DNA from: Nitriliruptoraceae bacterium
GTDB taxonomy: Bacteria; Actinomycetota; Nitriliruptoria; Nitriliruptorales; Nitriliruptoraceae
DNA length: 7,046 nt
Direction of reading: 5' to 3'
Assembly: GCA_007131525.1 (NCBI GenBank)
Contig: SLQK01000312.1
Location: 1 to 7,046, forward strand
Part shown: one piece after another, positions 1 through 6,172 of the stretch
Numbering within the stretch: position 1 is the stretch's first letter
Layout of the letters: the number at the start of each line of letters is the position of its first letter
Made by a program: the position numbers and the translations under genes
The notes under the pieces: model-generated
Seen by the model: only the letters and a program-made list of their open reading frames with translations
Databases searched by the model: none
What the model was told of the DNA's origin: nothing

Positions 1-23
1 CGGGCCGGCGTCGCCGTCGTCAT
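1..23 (-). CDS. Start of a gene downstream of the ABC ATPase (probable ABC permease), cut by window edge
   Basis: Only the first seven codons are visible (MTTATPA, reading from base 23 down), so no domain can be seen. The ATG at 23-21 overlaps the TGA of the ATPase gene (22-20) in the classic ATGA arrangement, which implies translational coupling. Exporter ATPases of this type are usually followed by their ABC-2 type membrane permease, so a permease is the natural guess. That identity is inference from context alone. Confidence 0.5.
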
Positions 24-949
24 CGTGCTGCCTCGGCGTCGTCGGCCACCTCCTCGGCGGTCAGCGCCTCGCCGTAGTGGCGGAGGAACAGCTGCTGCAG
101 CGTCGGGGGCGAGCTGGTCAGGGCGACGACCTCACGGTCGGCCAACCAGCGCTGCACCGCGGTCAGCGCGTCAGGCTCGACCTCGAAGCGGGCAAGGCGA
201 CCCTCCACCTCGACGTCGTGGAGCCCCGCGAGCGCGGCCAGGCCGTCCAGCGGCTGCACCGTCTCGACGCTGATCGAGGTGCGGGTGAGGTGGCGCAGCT
301 CGGCCAGCGTGCCGGACTCGACCTGCCGGCCGTCACGGATGATCGTGATGCGGTCGGCCAGCGCCTCCACCTCGGCGAGGATGTGGCTGGAGAGCAGCAC
401 GGTGCTGCCCTCGGCGGTCACCTCGCGCACGCAGGTCTGGAACACGGTGTCCATCAGCGGGTCCAGCCCGGAGGTCGGTTCGTCGAGGAGGTAGAGCTCG
501 ACGTGGGAGGCGAAGGCGGAGATGATCGCGACCTTCTGCCGGTTGCCCTTGGAGTAGGTCGAGCAGCGCTTGGTCGGGTCGAGCTGGAACCGCTCGATCA
601 GCTCCTCCCGACGCCGCTCGTCGAGCCCACCCCGCAGCTCACCGAGGAGGTCGATCGCCTCGCCTCCGGTGAGGTTCGGCCACAGGTGGACCTCGCCGGG
701 TACGTAGGCCAGCCGGCGGTGCAGCGCGACGGCGTCGTGCCACGGGTCGCCGCCGAGCACGACCACCTCGCCGCTGTCGCGGCGCAGCAACCCGAGCAGG
801 ACACGGATCGTGGTGGACTTGCCGGCGCCGTTGGGACCGAGGAAGCCGTGCACCTCACCGGGGGCGACGTCGAGGTCGAAGCGGTCGAGGGCGGTGACCG
901 GCCCGAAGGTCTTGGTCAGGCCGGCGACATGGATGGCGGCAGCGGTCAT
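20..949 (-). CDS. ABC transporter ATP-binding protein (ABC-2 type exporter, drug/antibiotic efflux-like)
   Basis: This is a 309-residue cytoplasmic ATPase that would power an ABC exporter, with the permease most likely encoded by the overlapping next gene. Visible motifs are Walker A GPNGAGKST (38-46), Walker B LYLLDEP (152-158), D-loop SGLD (160-163) and the switch histidine in SSH (187-189). The signature motif is non-canonical: YSKGNRQKV (132-140) in place of LSGGQ. The Q-loop region reads YVPGEVHLW (82-90), without the usual glutamine. Residues from about 225 to 309 form the C-terminal extension typical of drug-resistance ABC-2 ATPases. The ATG at 949 is preceded by TGAGGA with 7 bases between the GGA and the start, and a good promoter lies further upstream. 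The gene is divergent from mgtE. Family assignment is firm; the substrate cannot be told from sequence, although daunorubicin/polyketide-type exporters look most similar. Confidence 0.93.
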   Translation of the reverse strand: MTAAAIHVAGLTKTFGPVTALDRFDLDVAPGEVHGFLGPNGAGKSTTIRVLLGLLRRDSGEVVVLGGDPWHDAVALHRRLAYVPGEVHLWPNLTGGEAIDLLGELRGGLDERRREELIERFQLDPTKRCSTYSKGNRQKVAIISAFASHVELYLLDEPTSGLDPLMDTVFQTCVREVTAEGSTVLLSSHILAEVEALADRITIIRDGRQVESGTLAELRHLTRTSISVETVQPLDGLAALAGLHDVEVEGRLARFEVEPDALTAVQRWLADREVVALTSSPPTLQQLFLRHYGEALTAEEVADDAEAAR

Positions 950-1000
950 CTCGAGGTCCTCAGATGGGCGAGCCGGGCCGGCTCCGAAGCCCGTCGTCCC

Positions 1001-1029
1001 ACCATCCTTGAGGCCCCGGACACCGTCAA
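1001..1029 (-). promoter_or_regulatory. Candidate sigma70-type promoter for the ABC exporter gene
   Basis: Read on the minus strand, a perfect -35 TTGACG (1029-1024) is followed after 17 bases by GATGGT (1006-1001), a fair -10 that keeps the A, T and final T of TATAAT. Transcription would start near 994, giving a 5' UTR of about 45 bases before the ATG at 949. It is the best promoter-like match I found upstream of this gene. No start site is proven. Confidence 0.45.
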
Positions 1030-1064
1030 GTAGGGCCGGTCAGCCCGATCGGCGAGAGCGGACA

Positions 1065-1083
1065 GGACCGTCGTGACCGGTCC
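1065..1083. repeat. Inverted repeat GGACCG-N7-CGGTCC in the divergent promoter region
   Basis: GGACCG (1065-1070) and CGGTCC (1078-1083) are perfect inverted copies around a 7-base spacer; the right half overlaps the palindrome GACCGGTC (1075-1082). It sits about 35 bp upstream of the candidate -35 of the ABC gene and could be a regulator site. Six-base arms are easily met by chance at this GC content, so this is weak. Confidence 0.25.
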
Positions 1084-1099
1084 GCCGGGCGCCACCGCA

Positions 1100-1149
1100 C
1101 CGGTTCCCGCCGGTCCCCTCCGGTCGCCGCCGGTCCCATCCGGTCGCCG
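1100..1149. repeat. Five CCGGT pentamers at exact 10-bp spacing (two 20-bp direct repeats plus a partial)
   Basis: CCGGT starts at 1100, 1110, 1120, 1130 and 1140. Within this, 1111-1130 and 1131-1150 are a tandem 20-bp repeat with 18 of 20 identical bases. The 10-bp step puts every copy on about the same face of the DNA helix. The array lies between the two divergent genes, roughly 45-95 bp upstream of the predicted mgtE transcript start, where an activator or repressor would be expected to bind. No reading frame explains it. The binding role is inference; simple replication slippage is the alternative. Confidence 0.6.
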
Positions 1150-1183
1150 GTGAGGAGGATGTCGCGGCTCGGACCACGCTCGC

Positions 1184-1189
1184 TACCCT
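1184..1189 (+). promoter_or_regulatory. mgtE: Possible -10 element (TACCCT) for mgtE
   Basis: TACCCT fits the actinobacterial -10 pattern TANNNT. No convincing -35 lies 16-19 bases upstream, which is common in actinobacteria. A start about 7 bases downstream would fall near 1196, at the base of the strong hairpin 1195-1226, and would give a leader of about 228 nt. This is a weak single-element match. Confidence 0.25.
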
Positions 1190-1194
1190 TCGCC

Positions 1195-1226
1195 GCGGCA
1201 GGGCCCCTGACTCGGGGCCCTGTCGC
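1195..1226 (+). promoter_or_regulatory. Strong 13-bp hairpin at the presumed 5' end of the mgtE leader
   Basis: Bases 1195-1207 pair with 1214-1226 (CAGGGCCCC with GGGGCCCTG as the 9-bp core, plus one G-U and three further pairs), leaving a 6-base loop TGACTC. No T-run follows, and no plus-strand gene precedes it, so it is not an obvious terminator. It may be a 5' stabilising stem or the first helix of a structured leader. Two smaller hairpins follow at once: CGGG/CCCG at 1232-1243 and TGCCAC/GTGGCA at 1245-1263. Confidence 0.5.
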
Positions 1227-1283
1227 ACGAGCGGGTCCACCCGATGCCACCGACCGCGTGGCAGCTCTCGCACATCCCAGGAG

Positions 1284-1349
1284 GTGAGCGCGCTGGACAC
1301 CGGCAGTCATCCGAGTACCACGCGCCGCCTGGCGATCGCCCTGCCCTGA
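1284..1349 (+). CDS. Candidate mgtE leader peptide (upstream ORF)
   Basis: A short frame reads from GTG 1284 (or near-cognate CTG 1293) to TGA 1347-1349, peptide (V/M)SALDTGSHPSTTRRLAIALP. In its favour: AGGAGGTGA (1279-1287) matches the 16S rRNA 3' end over nine bases; 18 of its 21 codons end in G or C; and its stop lies inside the arm that pairs with the mgtE SD, so a ribosome reaching the end would open that helix. Against it: GTG 1284 overlaps the SD and is too close to use it, while the well-spaced start, 8 bases after AGGAGG, is a CTG. The acidic and proline residues early and RR-L later recall the enterobacterial Mg2+ leader peptide MgtL in style, not in alignable sequence. Confidence 0.25.
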   Translation: MSALDTGSHPSTTRRLAIALP

Positions 1350-1415
1350 CGGGCTTCTGGGGCGCCGCAGGCCGGCGCTCCCTCTCGCGGCCTCGAGCCG
1401 CGAGCACCCGTCAGG
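1345..1415 (+). promoter_or_regulatory. mgtE: Three-way RNA junction sequestering the mgtE ribosome-binding site
   Basis: CCTGACGGG (1345-1353) is the exact reverse complement of CCCGTCAGG (1407-1415), and the last three of those bases (AGG, 1413-1415) are the core of the mgtE SD AGGAG (1413-1417). Between the arms sit two perfect or near-perfect 8-bp hairpins: 1359-1366 with 1374-1381 (one G-U, 7-base loop), and CTCGCGGC 1384-1391 with 1397-1404 (5-base loop). Junction linkers are only 5, 2 and 2 bases. GCCC 1343-1346 with GGGC 1351-1354 is a competing hairpin that would release the SD. This is an on/off layout for translation initiation; function is not proven. Confidence 0.5.
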
Positions 1416-1423
1416 AGTTCGCC

Positions 1424-2761
<1,338 letters not shown>

Positions 2762-2768
2762 GCAGGGT

Positions 2769-2803
2769 GTCCGCCTGGGCCGGTGACAACGGCCCAGGCG
2801 GAC
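2769..2803 (+). terminator. Terminator-like 14-bp perfect hairpin after mgtE
   Basis: GTCCGCCTGGGCCG (2769-2782) pairs perfectly with 2790-2803, leaving a 7-base loop GTGACAA. It begins 7 bases after the mgtE stop codon. The usual T-run is missing (GGGCCCTTGGG follows), which is common for actinobacterial terminators. It separates mgtE from the GNAT gene and argues against a GNAT start upstream of it. Confidence 0.75.
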
Positions 2804-2880
2804 GGGCCCTTGGGACCTGGGTCACGCGCCCCGGCAGGGGCATGCTGCCCAGGTGCCGCTGCGCGCCCATGGAGCGACCC

Positions 2881-3555
2881 ATGTCCGATCCCAGCCTGCA
2901 CCCGCCGGCCACGGTCCGGCCGCTGACGCTCGAGCACCTCGATGACGCCGCCGAGGTGCTGGCGCTGGCCTTCAGCGAGGAGCCCGGGAACCGGGTCCTG
3001 CTCCCCGACCCCGAGGACCGGCGACGCCTGCTCCGGACCGCTGCGCGCAACCAACTCCGGGCCACGCTGCCGCTCGGCACCGTCCATGTCGCCACCCTGG
3101 AGGACCGCCTCGGCGGCGTGGCGATCTGGCACCCACCCGGGCCGCGCGGCACCTCGCTGCCCACCACGCTCCGGGCGGCCAAGGACACCCTGACCGGTGT
3201 GCCCGTGCTGGCGCGGCAACTCCCCACCGTGGCGACGGTGCTGGCCCGGAACCTCCCGGGTACGGCGTCGATGGTGCTGCGTCGCCGGCGCGGGGTCGCG
3301 CGGGCCAGCGCCGGGGCGAGCTGGCACCTCGCCTTCCTGGCGACCGACCCCGAGCTGCGGGGCCGTGGGCTGGCCCGGGCCCTGCTGGACCGGCAGTTGA
3401 CCCGTTGCGACGAGGACCACGCGCCGACCTGGCTGGAGACCACCGATCCGGTCAACCCGCCGCTGTACGAGCGGTTCGGGTTCGTGGTCACCACCCACCT
3501 CGAGCGGGCCGGCTGGCTCCCCGGGCTGTGGATCATGCGACGCGAGCCGCGATGA
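2881..3555 (+). CDS. GNAT family N-acetyltransferase
   Basis: A 224-residue cytosolic acetyltransferase that would move an acetyl group from acetyl-CoA to an amine of unknown identity. The acetyl-CoA-binding motif A is clear: WHLAFLATDPELRGRGLA (148-165), with the pyrophosphate-binding loop R-G-R-G-L-A (160-165). The closing motif B reads PPLYERFGFVV (193-203). The N-terminal part (10-75) has the usual helix pair with AFSEEPGNR. Residues about 90-145 form a longer, basic, helix-rich insert seen in many actinobacterial relatives. ATG 2881 is chosen because GGAG (2871-2874) lies 6 bases upstream; ATG 2869 lacks an SD, and GTG 2767 would run through the mgtE terminator. The stop overlaps the next start (ATGA at 3552-3555), so both genes form one translationally coupled unit. 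Substrate unknown. Confidence 0.92.
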   Translation: MSDPSLHPPATVRPLTLEHLDDAAEVLALAFSEEPGNRVLLPDPEDRRRLLRTAARNQLRATLPLGTVHVATLEDRLGGVAIWHPPGPRGTSLPTTLRAAKDTLTGVPVLARQLPTVATVLARNLPGTASMVLRRRRGVARASAGASWHLAFLATDPELRGRGLARALLDRQLTRCDEDHAPTWLETTDPVNPPLYERFGFVVTTHLERAGWLPGLWIMRREPR

Positions 3556-4661
3556 CCGCCAGCGAGCCGGCACCCGACGGCCACCAGCGCCACCATCCGC
3601 CCCGTGAGGATCCCGCCGTGGACCGCCCCGCAGCCCGGCACTGCCCCCTGTCGCTGACGATCGCCGCACCCGTGCGCATGCTCAACCTCGAGCTGCCCTC
3701 CCACCCCGTCTACGACGCCGCGGAGCTGCTGTGGTTCGACGACGCCGAGCGCGGGACCGGCATGCTCGCCTTCCTGACGCGCCACCCCGATCGGGTCGTG
3801 GACCACTACGTCCAGCCAGGGCTGCGACTCACGCCTGAGGACTTCCACGTCGGTGGTGGCATCCGGTCATGGAACGTCACCGACATCGATCCCGCGCGCC
3901 TGGAGATCGGGCCCGACGGCGTGGTGGCCGCAGCGAGCTTCCTCGACGTCGACGGTCGCAGGATCGAGCTGGACATCGACGACCGAGACGGCCGGCAGCG
4001 GCGGCGCAGCAGCCTGCTGGCCCCGGTCAGCGCCGACATCGAGCTCCCACACAGCCTGCTGGTGGCCTGGATGCCCACCTTCGATCTGGTCCGGGCGACC
4101 GATCCCCCGGCCACGATCCGGATCGACGGGGAAACGGTGGAGACCCACCGCATCCCCCTCGAGCGGCTCCACCGCCACCGTGTCATCAAGTACACCAGCG
4201 ACCTGCTGATCGTCGAGGTGAACCGCGACGGCACTCGGGAGCTCGGCACCGGTCCCGGCGAGGTCATCAGCACCCCGGACGGCCGCGGCATCCGCGCCGT
4301 CGTCGCCGCTCGCGACGGGCACCGCGCCCAGCTCCTGCTGTGGCCACCGCTGCCCGACCCCACGACGCTCCGCGACGGCGAGCTCGTGACCGGCCGCTGG
4401 GGCCTGAAGGTGGACGAGACCCGGCTCGTGGCCGGACCGTGGTCGGCCCGGCGATCCGCCGACCGGGTCGAGCTCGACCTCGACACCGACACGCCCTGGC
4501 GGCCACGCGGCCTGCCGTTCCTGCTATGGGCGCTGACCCGGGTCGTCCCGGCCTTCCGGAAGTGGCCGACCACCTACCGGTGGCGGGCGAGCGTCGACCT
4601 GGCCGGGCCGCCCACCGTGGCCGGCAGCTGGGAGCGGACCGCCGAGACCAGCATCTGGTGA
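3552..4661 (+). CDS. Hypothetical protein coupled to the GNAT gene, possibly a beta-rich lipocalin-like protein
   Basis: I do not recognise this 369-residue protein. No signal peptide or clear membrane helix is visible. From about residue 40 it is rich in predicted beta strands alternating charged and hydrophobic residues, with many tryptophans (RSWNV, LVAWMP, LLLWPP, GRWGL). It ends SVDLAGPPTVAGSWERTAETSIW. The pattern resembles large lipocalin-like (AttH/CrtC or DUF2804-type) proteins, but that is a guess from composition. The start at 3552 overlaps the GNAT stop by 4 bp yet has no SD of its own. GTG 3618 is a serious alternative: GAGGA (3606-3610) lies 7 bases before it, and it would remove 22 low-complexity residues. 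Codon use is normal for the window. The coupling with GNAT suggests a shared pathway, unknown which. Confidence 0.85.
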   Translation: MTASEPAPDGHQRHHPPREDPAVDRPAARHCPLSLTIAAPVRMLNLELPSHPVYDAAELLWFDDAERGTGMLAFLTRHPDRVVDHYVQPGLRLTPEDFHVGGGIRSWNVTDIDPARLEIGPDGVVAAASFLDVDGRRIELDIDDRDGRQRRRSSLLAPVSADIELPHSLLVAWMPTFDLVRATDPPATIRIDGETVETHRIPLERLHRHRVIKYTSDLLIVEVNRDGTRELGTGPGEVISTPDGRGIRAVVAARDGHRAQLLLWPPLPDPTTLRDGELVTGRWGLKVDETRLVAGPWSARRSADRVELDLDTDTPWRPRGLPFLLWALTRVVPAFRKWPTTYRWRASVDLAGPPTVAGSWERTAETSIW

Positions 4662-4668
4662 CGCACGA

Positions 4669-4740
4669 GCGGCGTGGGTGCTCGTCGTCGCTGCCACCCT
4701 GCTGCTGTACGACGTCCTGGGGTGGGAACTGCAGCGCTGA
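4669..4740 (+). other. Coding-like hydrophobic stretch in the +1 frame after the hypothetical gene
   Basis: Eight bases past the TGA at 4659-4661, the +1 frame reads AAWVLVVAATLLLYDVLGW then ELQR and a TGA at 4738-4740. It looks like one membrane helix with a short polar tail, and nearly all its codons end in G or C. There is no good start codon or SD: GTG 4678 is the only candidate. It could be a tiny membrane peptide, the C-terminus of the upstream gene reached by a frameshift or a sequencing error, or chance. The rest of 4741-4907 shows no gene, only weak stems. Confidence 0.18.
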
Positions 4741-4907
4741 CACCGCGGGACGAGATCGCCGACACGACGGGCGACGCTCGGAGCGAGGCGCCACGCACGG
4801 CATGGCGGTGAACCGCGCCTGGCGAGGATGGGCCGTTGGACCCTGCGCGGTCGACCGGCCCGGAGCGGAGGATGAGCCGCAGCGACCCGATCGAGGGAGG
4901 TCAGGCG

Positions 4908-5372
4908 ATGTCCGCCGCCAGCTCCAACCGTCGTGCCATGCGCCGCACCGCGGCGGGGATCTGCGTCGTGATCGCCGCCATCTACCTCGCGATCGCGGCC
5001 GGCGTGACCAGCATCGAACCCTCCGACGACATGGATCTCGTGGTCTTCGGCGTCGGTTCCGCGTCGATCTTCCTGCTCGGTGCCGTGCTGCTGCTGACCC
5101 AGGACCGGCGGCCGCTGTGGGCGGCCGGCGCGGTGCTGCAGCTGCTGATCGGTGGCATGTACCTCGCCGTGAGCGGCGACCGCATCCCAGCCTTCGAGGT
5201 GTGGGGTCTCGGGCTGCGGGTGCTGCAGGTCCCGCTGCTGGTGCTGCTGGTGCTGCTGGCGATCCGGCCGGTTCAGCCCGTGGAGGACGCCGCAGACCGG
5301 GCTGCGTCGACCGGTGCGGCTGTGGACCCGGACGCGCCGTCCGCGGGGACGCCGACGTCGGGCGTGACGTAG
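4908..5372 (+). CDS. Small four-helix membrane protein of unknown function
   Basis: A 154-residue protein with four clear hydrophobic segments at about 14-34, 43-64, 70-88 and 99-120. The N-terminus is short and basic (SSNRRAMRR) and the C-terminal tail (121-154) is polar, rich in Ala, Pro and Asp. By the positive-inside rule both ends probably face the cytoplasm. Helix pairs are joined by short loops (QDRRP between helices 2 and 3). I cannot name a family. The start at 4908 is preferred because GGGAGG (4895-4900) lies 7 bases upstream; ATG 4872 with GGAG at 4862-4865 would add 12 residues and is possible. The gene stands alone on its strand, 246 bp after the previous stop, and converges on the GPP34 operon. 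Confidence 0.8.
   Translation: MSAASSNRRAMRRTAAGICVVIAAIYLAIAAGVTSIEPSDDMDLVVFGVGSASIFLLGAVLLLTQDRRPLWAAGAVLQLLIGGMYLAVSGDRIPAFEVWGLGLRVLQVPLLVLLVLLAIRPVQPVEDAADRAASTGAAVDPDAPSAGTPTSGVT
5234..5260 (+). repeat. Three tandem 9-bp repeats inside the fourth membrane helix
   Basis: GCTGCTGGT is repeated three times (5234-5242, 5243-5251, 5252-5260, the last ending GGC). It encodes the leucine/valine-rich core of membrane segment 4. In-frame gain or loss of a unit by slippage would lengthen or shorten the helix by three residues. Confidence 0.6.
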
Positions 5373-5389
5373 CCACCACCGGCCCGACG

Positions 5390-5440
5390 GCGGCGACGTC
5401 GCGCCCGGACCCGGTGTCCGAAGCGGCGGCGTCGCGCCCG
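5390..5440. repeat. Short direct repeat between convergent genes
   Basis: GCGGCGACGTCGCGCCCG (5390-5407) recurs as GCGGCGGCGTCGCGCCCG (5423-5440), 17 of 18 bases identical, 33 bp apart. It lies in the 109-bp gap between the membrane protein gene and the GPP34 gene, where no strong terminator hairpin is seen. Only a weak 5-bp stem (5451-5455 with 5467-5471) is present. Confidence 0.45.
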
Positions 5441-5481
5441 ACGCTGCGAGCCGGCGTCCTCCTACGGCCGGGACCCTGGCG

Positions 5482-6153
5482 TCAGCGGCCAGACGCCGCC
5501 CCTGCGGCGCCCGCGAAGCCGGCGACCACGGCCGCCTGGGTGTCACGGATGACGGCCCGGGCCGCGGCCGCGACCGGGGAGGTCTCGGCGAGCTCCTTGG
5601 ACCGGTCCCGGGCCGCCCCGCGCTCGCCGCGTGGCACGAGCTGATCGAGCACCGCGGTCGCCCCGACCAGTGCGACCCGCGCCGTGGTCCGGTCGTCGGG
5701 GGGACGACCACCACCGAGCACGCGGCGGACCTCGGCGCTCAGCCGCTCCACCTCGCTGCCGTCGCTCAGCCGGTGCCGGGTGCTCGTGAACAGCCCGAGG
5801 ACCTTCCGCTCCTCGGGCGCCAGCAGCCCGCGCGCGACCAGCCGGTCGCGGACCTGGTCCCGTCGGGCGGTGGTGCCGACCTTGCGCACCCAGCCCTTGA
5901 GCTTGCGGCGCCGCGGCCCGTCCCTGATCTGCCGGGCGATCTCGTCCAGCAGCTCGTCCCCGGTCGGTCGCGTGCTCGCGCGTGGCTGGTCCACCTCGAG
6001 GCGGAGCCGGTCACGCAGCGCGAGATCGAGCAGGAGCGCCCCACCGATCGCCGGGTTCAGCTGGACGGCCAGCGACCCGTGGGGTCGGCCCGAGTCGTCG
6101 TTCCAGGCCAGCAGCAGCAGGTCCTCGGCCAGCAGCCGGATCTCGGTCGTCAT
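5482..6153 (-). CDS. GPP34 (GOLPH3-like) family protein
   Basis: A 223-residue protein of the GPP34 family, the bacterial relatives of Golgi phosphoprotein 3. Family hallmarks are the start RLLAEDLLLLAWNDDSG (6-22), the LNPAIGGALLLDLALRDRL helix region (32-50), the basic RRRKLKGWVRKV stretch (81-92), DRLVARGLL (103-111) and LFTSTRH (121-127), then a helical C-terminal half with PPDDRTTARVALVGATAVL (151-169). In eukaryotes GOLPH3 binds PI4P on Golgi membranes through basic residues; bacterial members have no settled role but are plausible peripheral membrane proteins. ATG 6153 has AGGAGG five bases upstream; a 50-residue extension upstream lies over the ribbon-helix-helix gene and is rejected. 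It is the last gene of the SPFH operon, 19 bp after the previous stop. The C-terminus (207-223) is alanine- and glycine-rich. Confidence 0.9.
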   Translation of the reverse strand: MTTEIRLLAEDLLLLAWNDDSGRPHGSLAVQLNPAIGGALLLDLALRDRLRLEVDQPRASTRPTGDELLDEIARQIRDGPRRRKLKGWVRKVGTTARRDQVRDRLVARGLLAPEERKVLGLFTSTRHRLSDGSEVERLSAEVRRVLGGGRPPDDRTTARVALVGATAVLDQLVPRGERGAARDRSKELAETSPVAAAARAVIRDTQAAVVAGFAGAAGAASGR

Positions 6154-6172
6154 GACGGCCTCCTTCCTCCAC

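Larger units (their letters stand above)
1196..1423 (+). promoter_or_regulatory. mgtE: Long structured 5' leader of mgtE, candidate cis-regulatory RNA
   Basis: The ~230 bases before mgtE carry at least six stems: 1195-1226, 1232-1243, 1245-1263, 1345-1353 with 1407-1415, 1359-1381 and 1384-1404. At least two alternative pairings also exist: 1255-1261 with 1318-1324 (CGCGTGG/CCACGCG), which competes with the 1245-1263 hairpin, and 1343-1346 with 1351-1354, which competes with the SD-sequestering helix. Mg2+ transporter genes are known targets of leader-RNA control (M-box riboswitch, mgtL-type leader peptides). The conserved M-box core (AGGTGAGGCTCCT-like) is not present; only GGTGAG occurs by itself at 1283-1288. 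The stems are directly visible; the regulatory role is inference. Confidence 0.45.

Noticed and set aside
77..1033. Long plus-strand frame opposite the ABC ATPase
   Set aside because: It is the antisense shadow of a gene with all ABC motifs; its protein is low-complexity and no SD fits.
1244..1423. Extension of mgtE upstream to ATG 1244 (60 extra codons)
   Set aside because: The frame is open, but codon use is poorer, MgtE homologues begin near MTQ...LxxLxxE, the SD AGGAG sits 6 bases before ATG 1424, and this stretch is full of hairpins.
1196..1423. M-box (ykoK) Mg2+ riboswitch upstream of mgtE
   Set aside because: Only GGTGAG (1283-1288) matches; the following conserved GCTCC, the GACGCCAA-type core and the GUGCUAAAGCUC end are not seen. 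Covariance-model search with RF00380 would settle it.
2767..2880. GNAT start at GTG 2767 or ATG 2869
   Set aside because: The first would translate the terminator hairpin and has no SD; the second lacks an SD, while ATG 2881 has GGAG six bases upstream.
4658..4835. Cys-rich frame from GTG 4658 overlapping the upstream stop
   Set aside because: The GTGA overlap is tempting, but codon bias favours the +1 frame there, and the product is an Arg-rich run-on without a domain.
3869..5644. 591-codon plus-strand frame spanning three genes
   Set aside because: Extreme Arg/Pro/Ala content and it crosses the ends of real genes in other frames; a typical GC-rich artefact.
4524..5714. 396-codon minus-strand frame over the membrane protein gene
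   Set aside because: Arg/Pro/Gln-rich shadow that overlaps well-supported genes on both sides.
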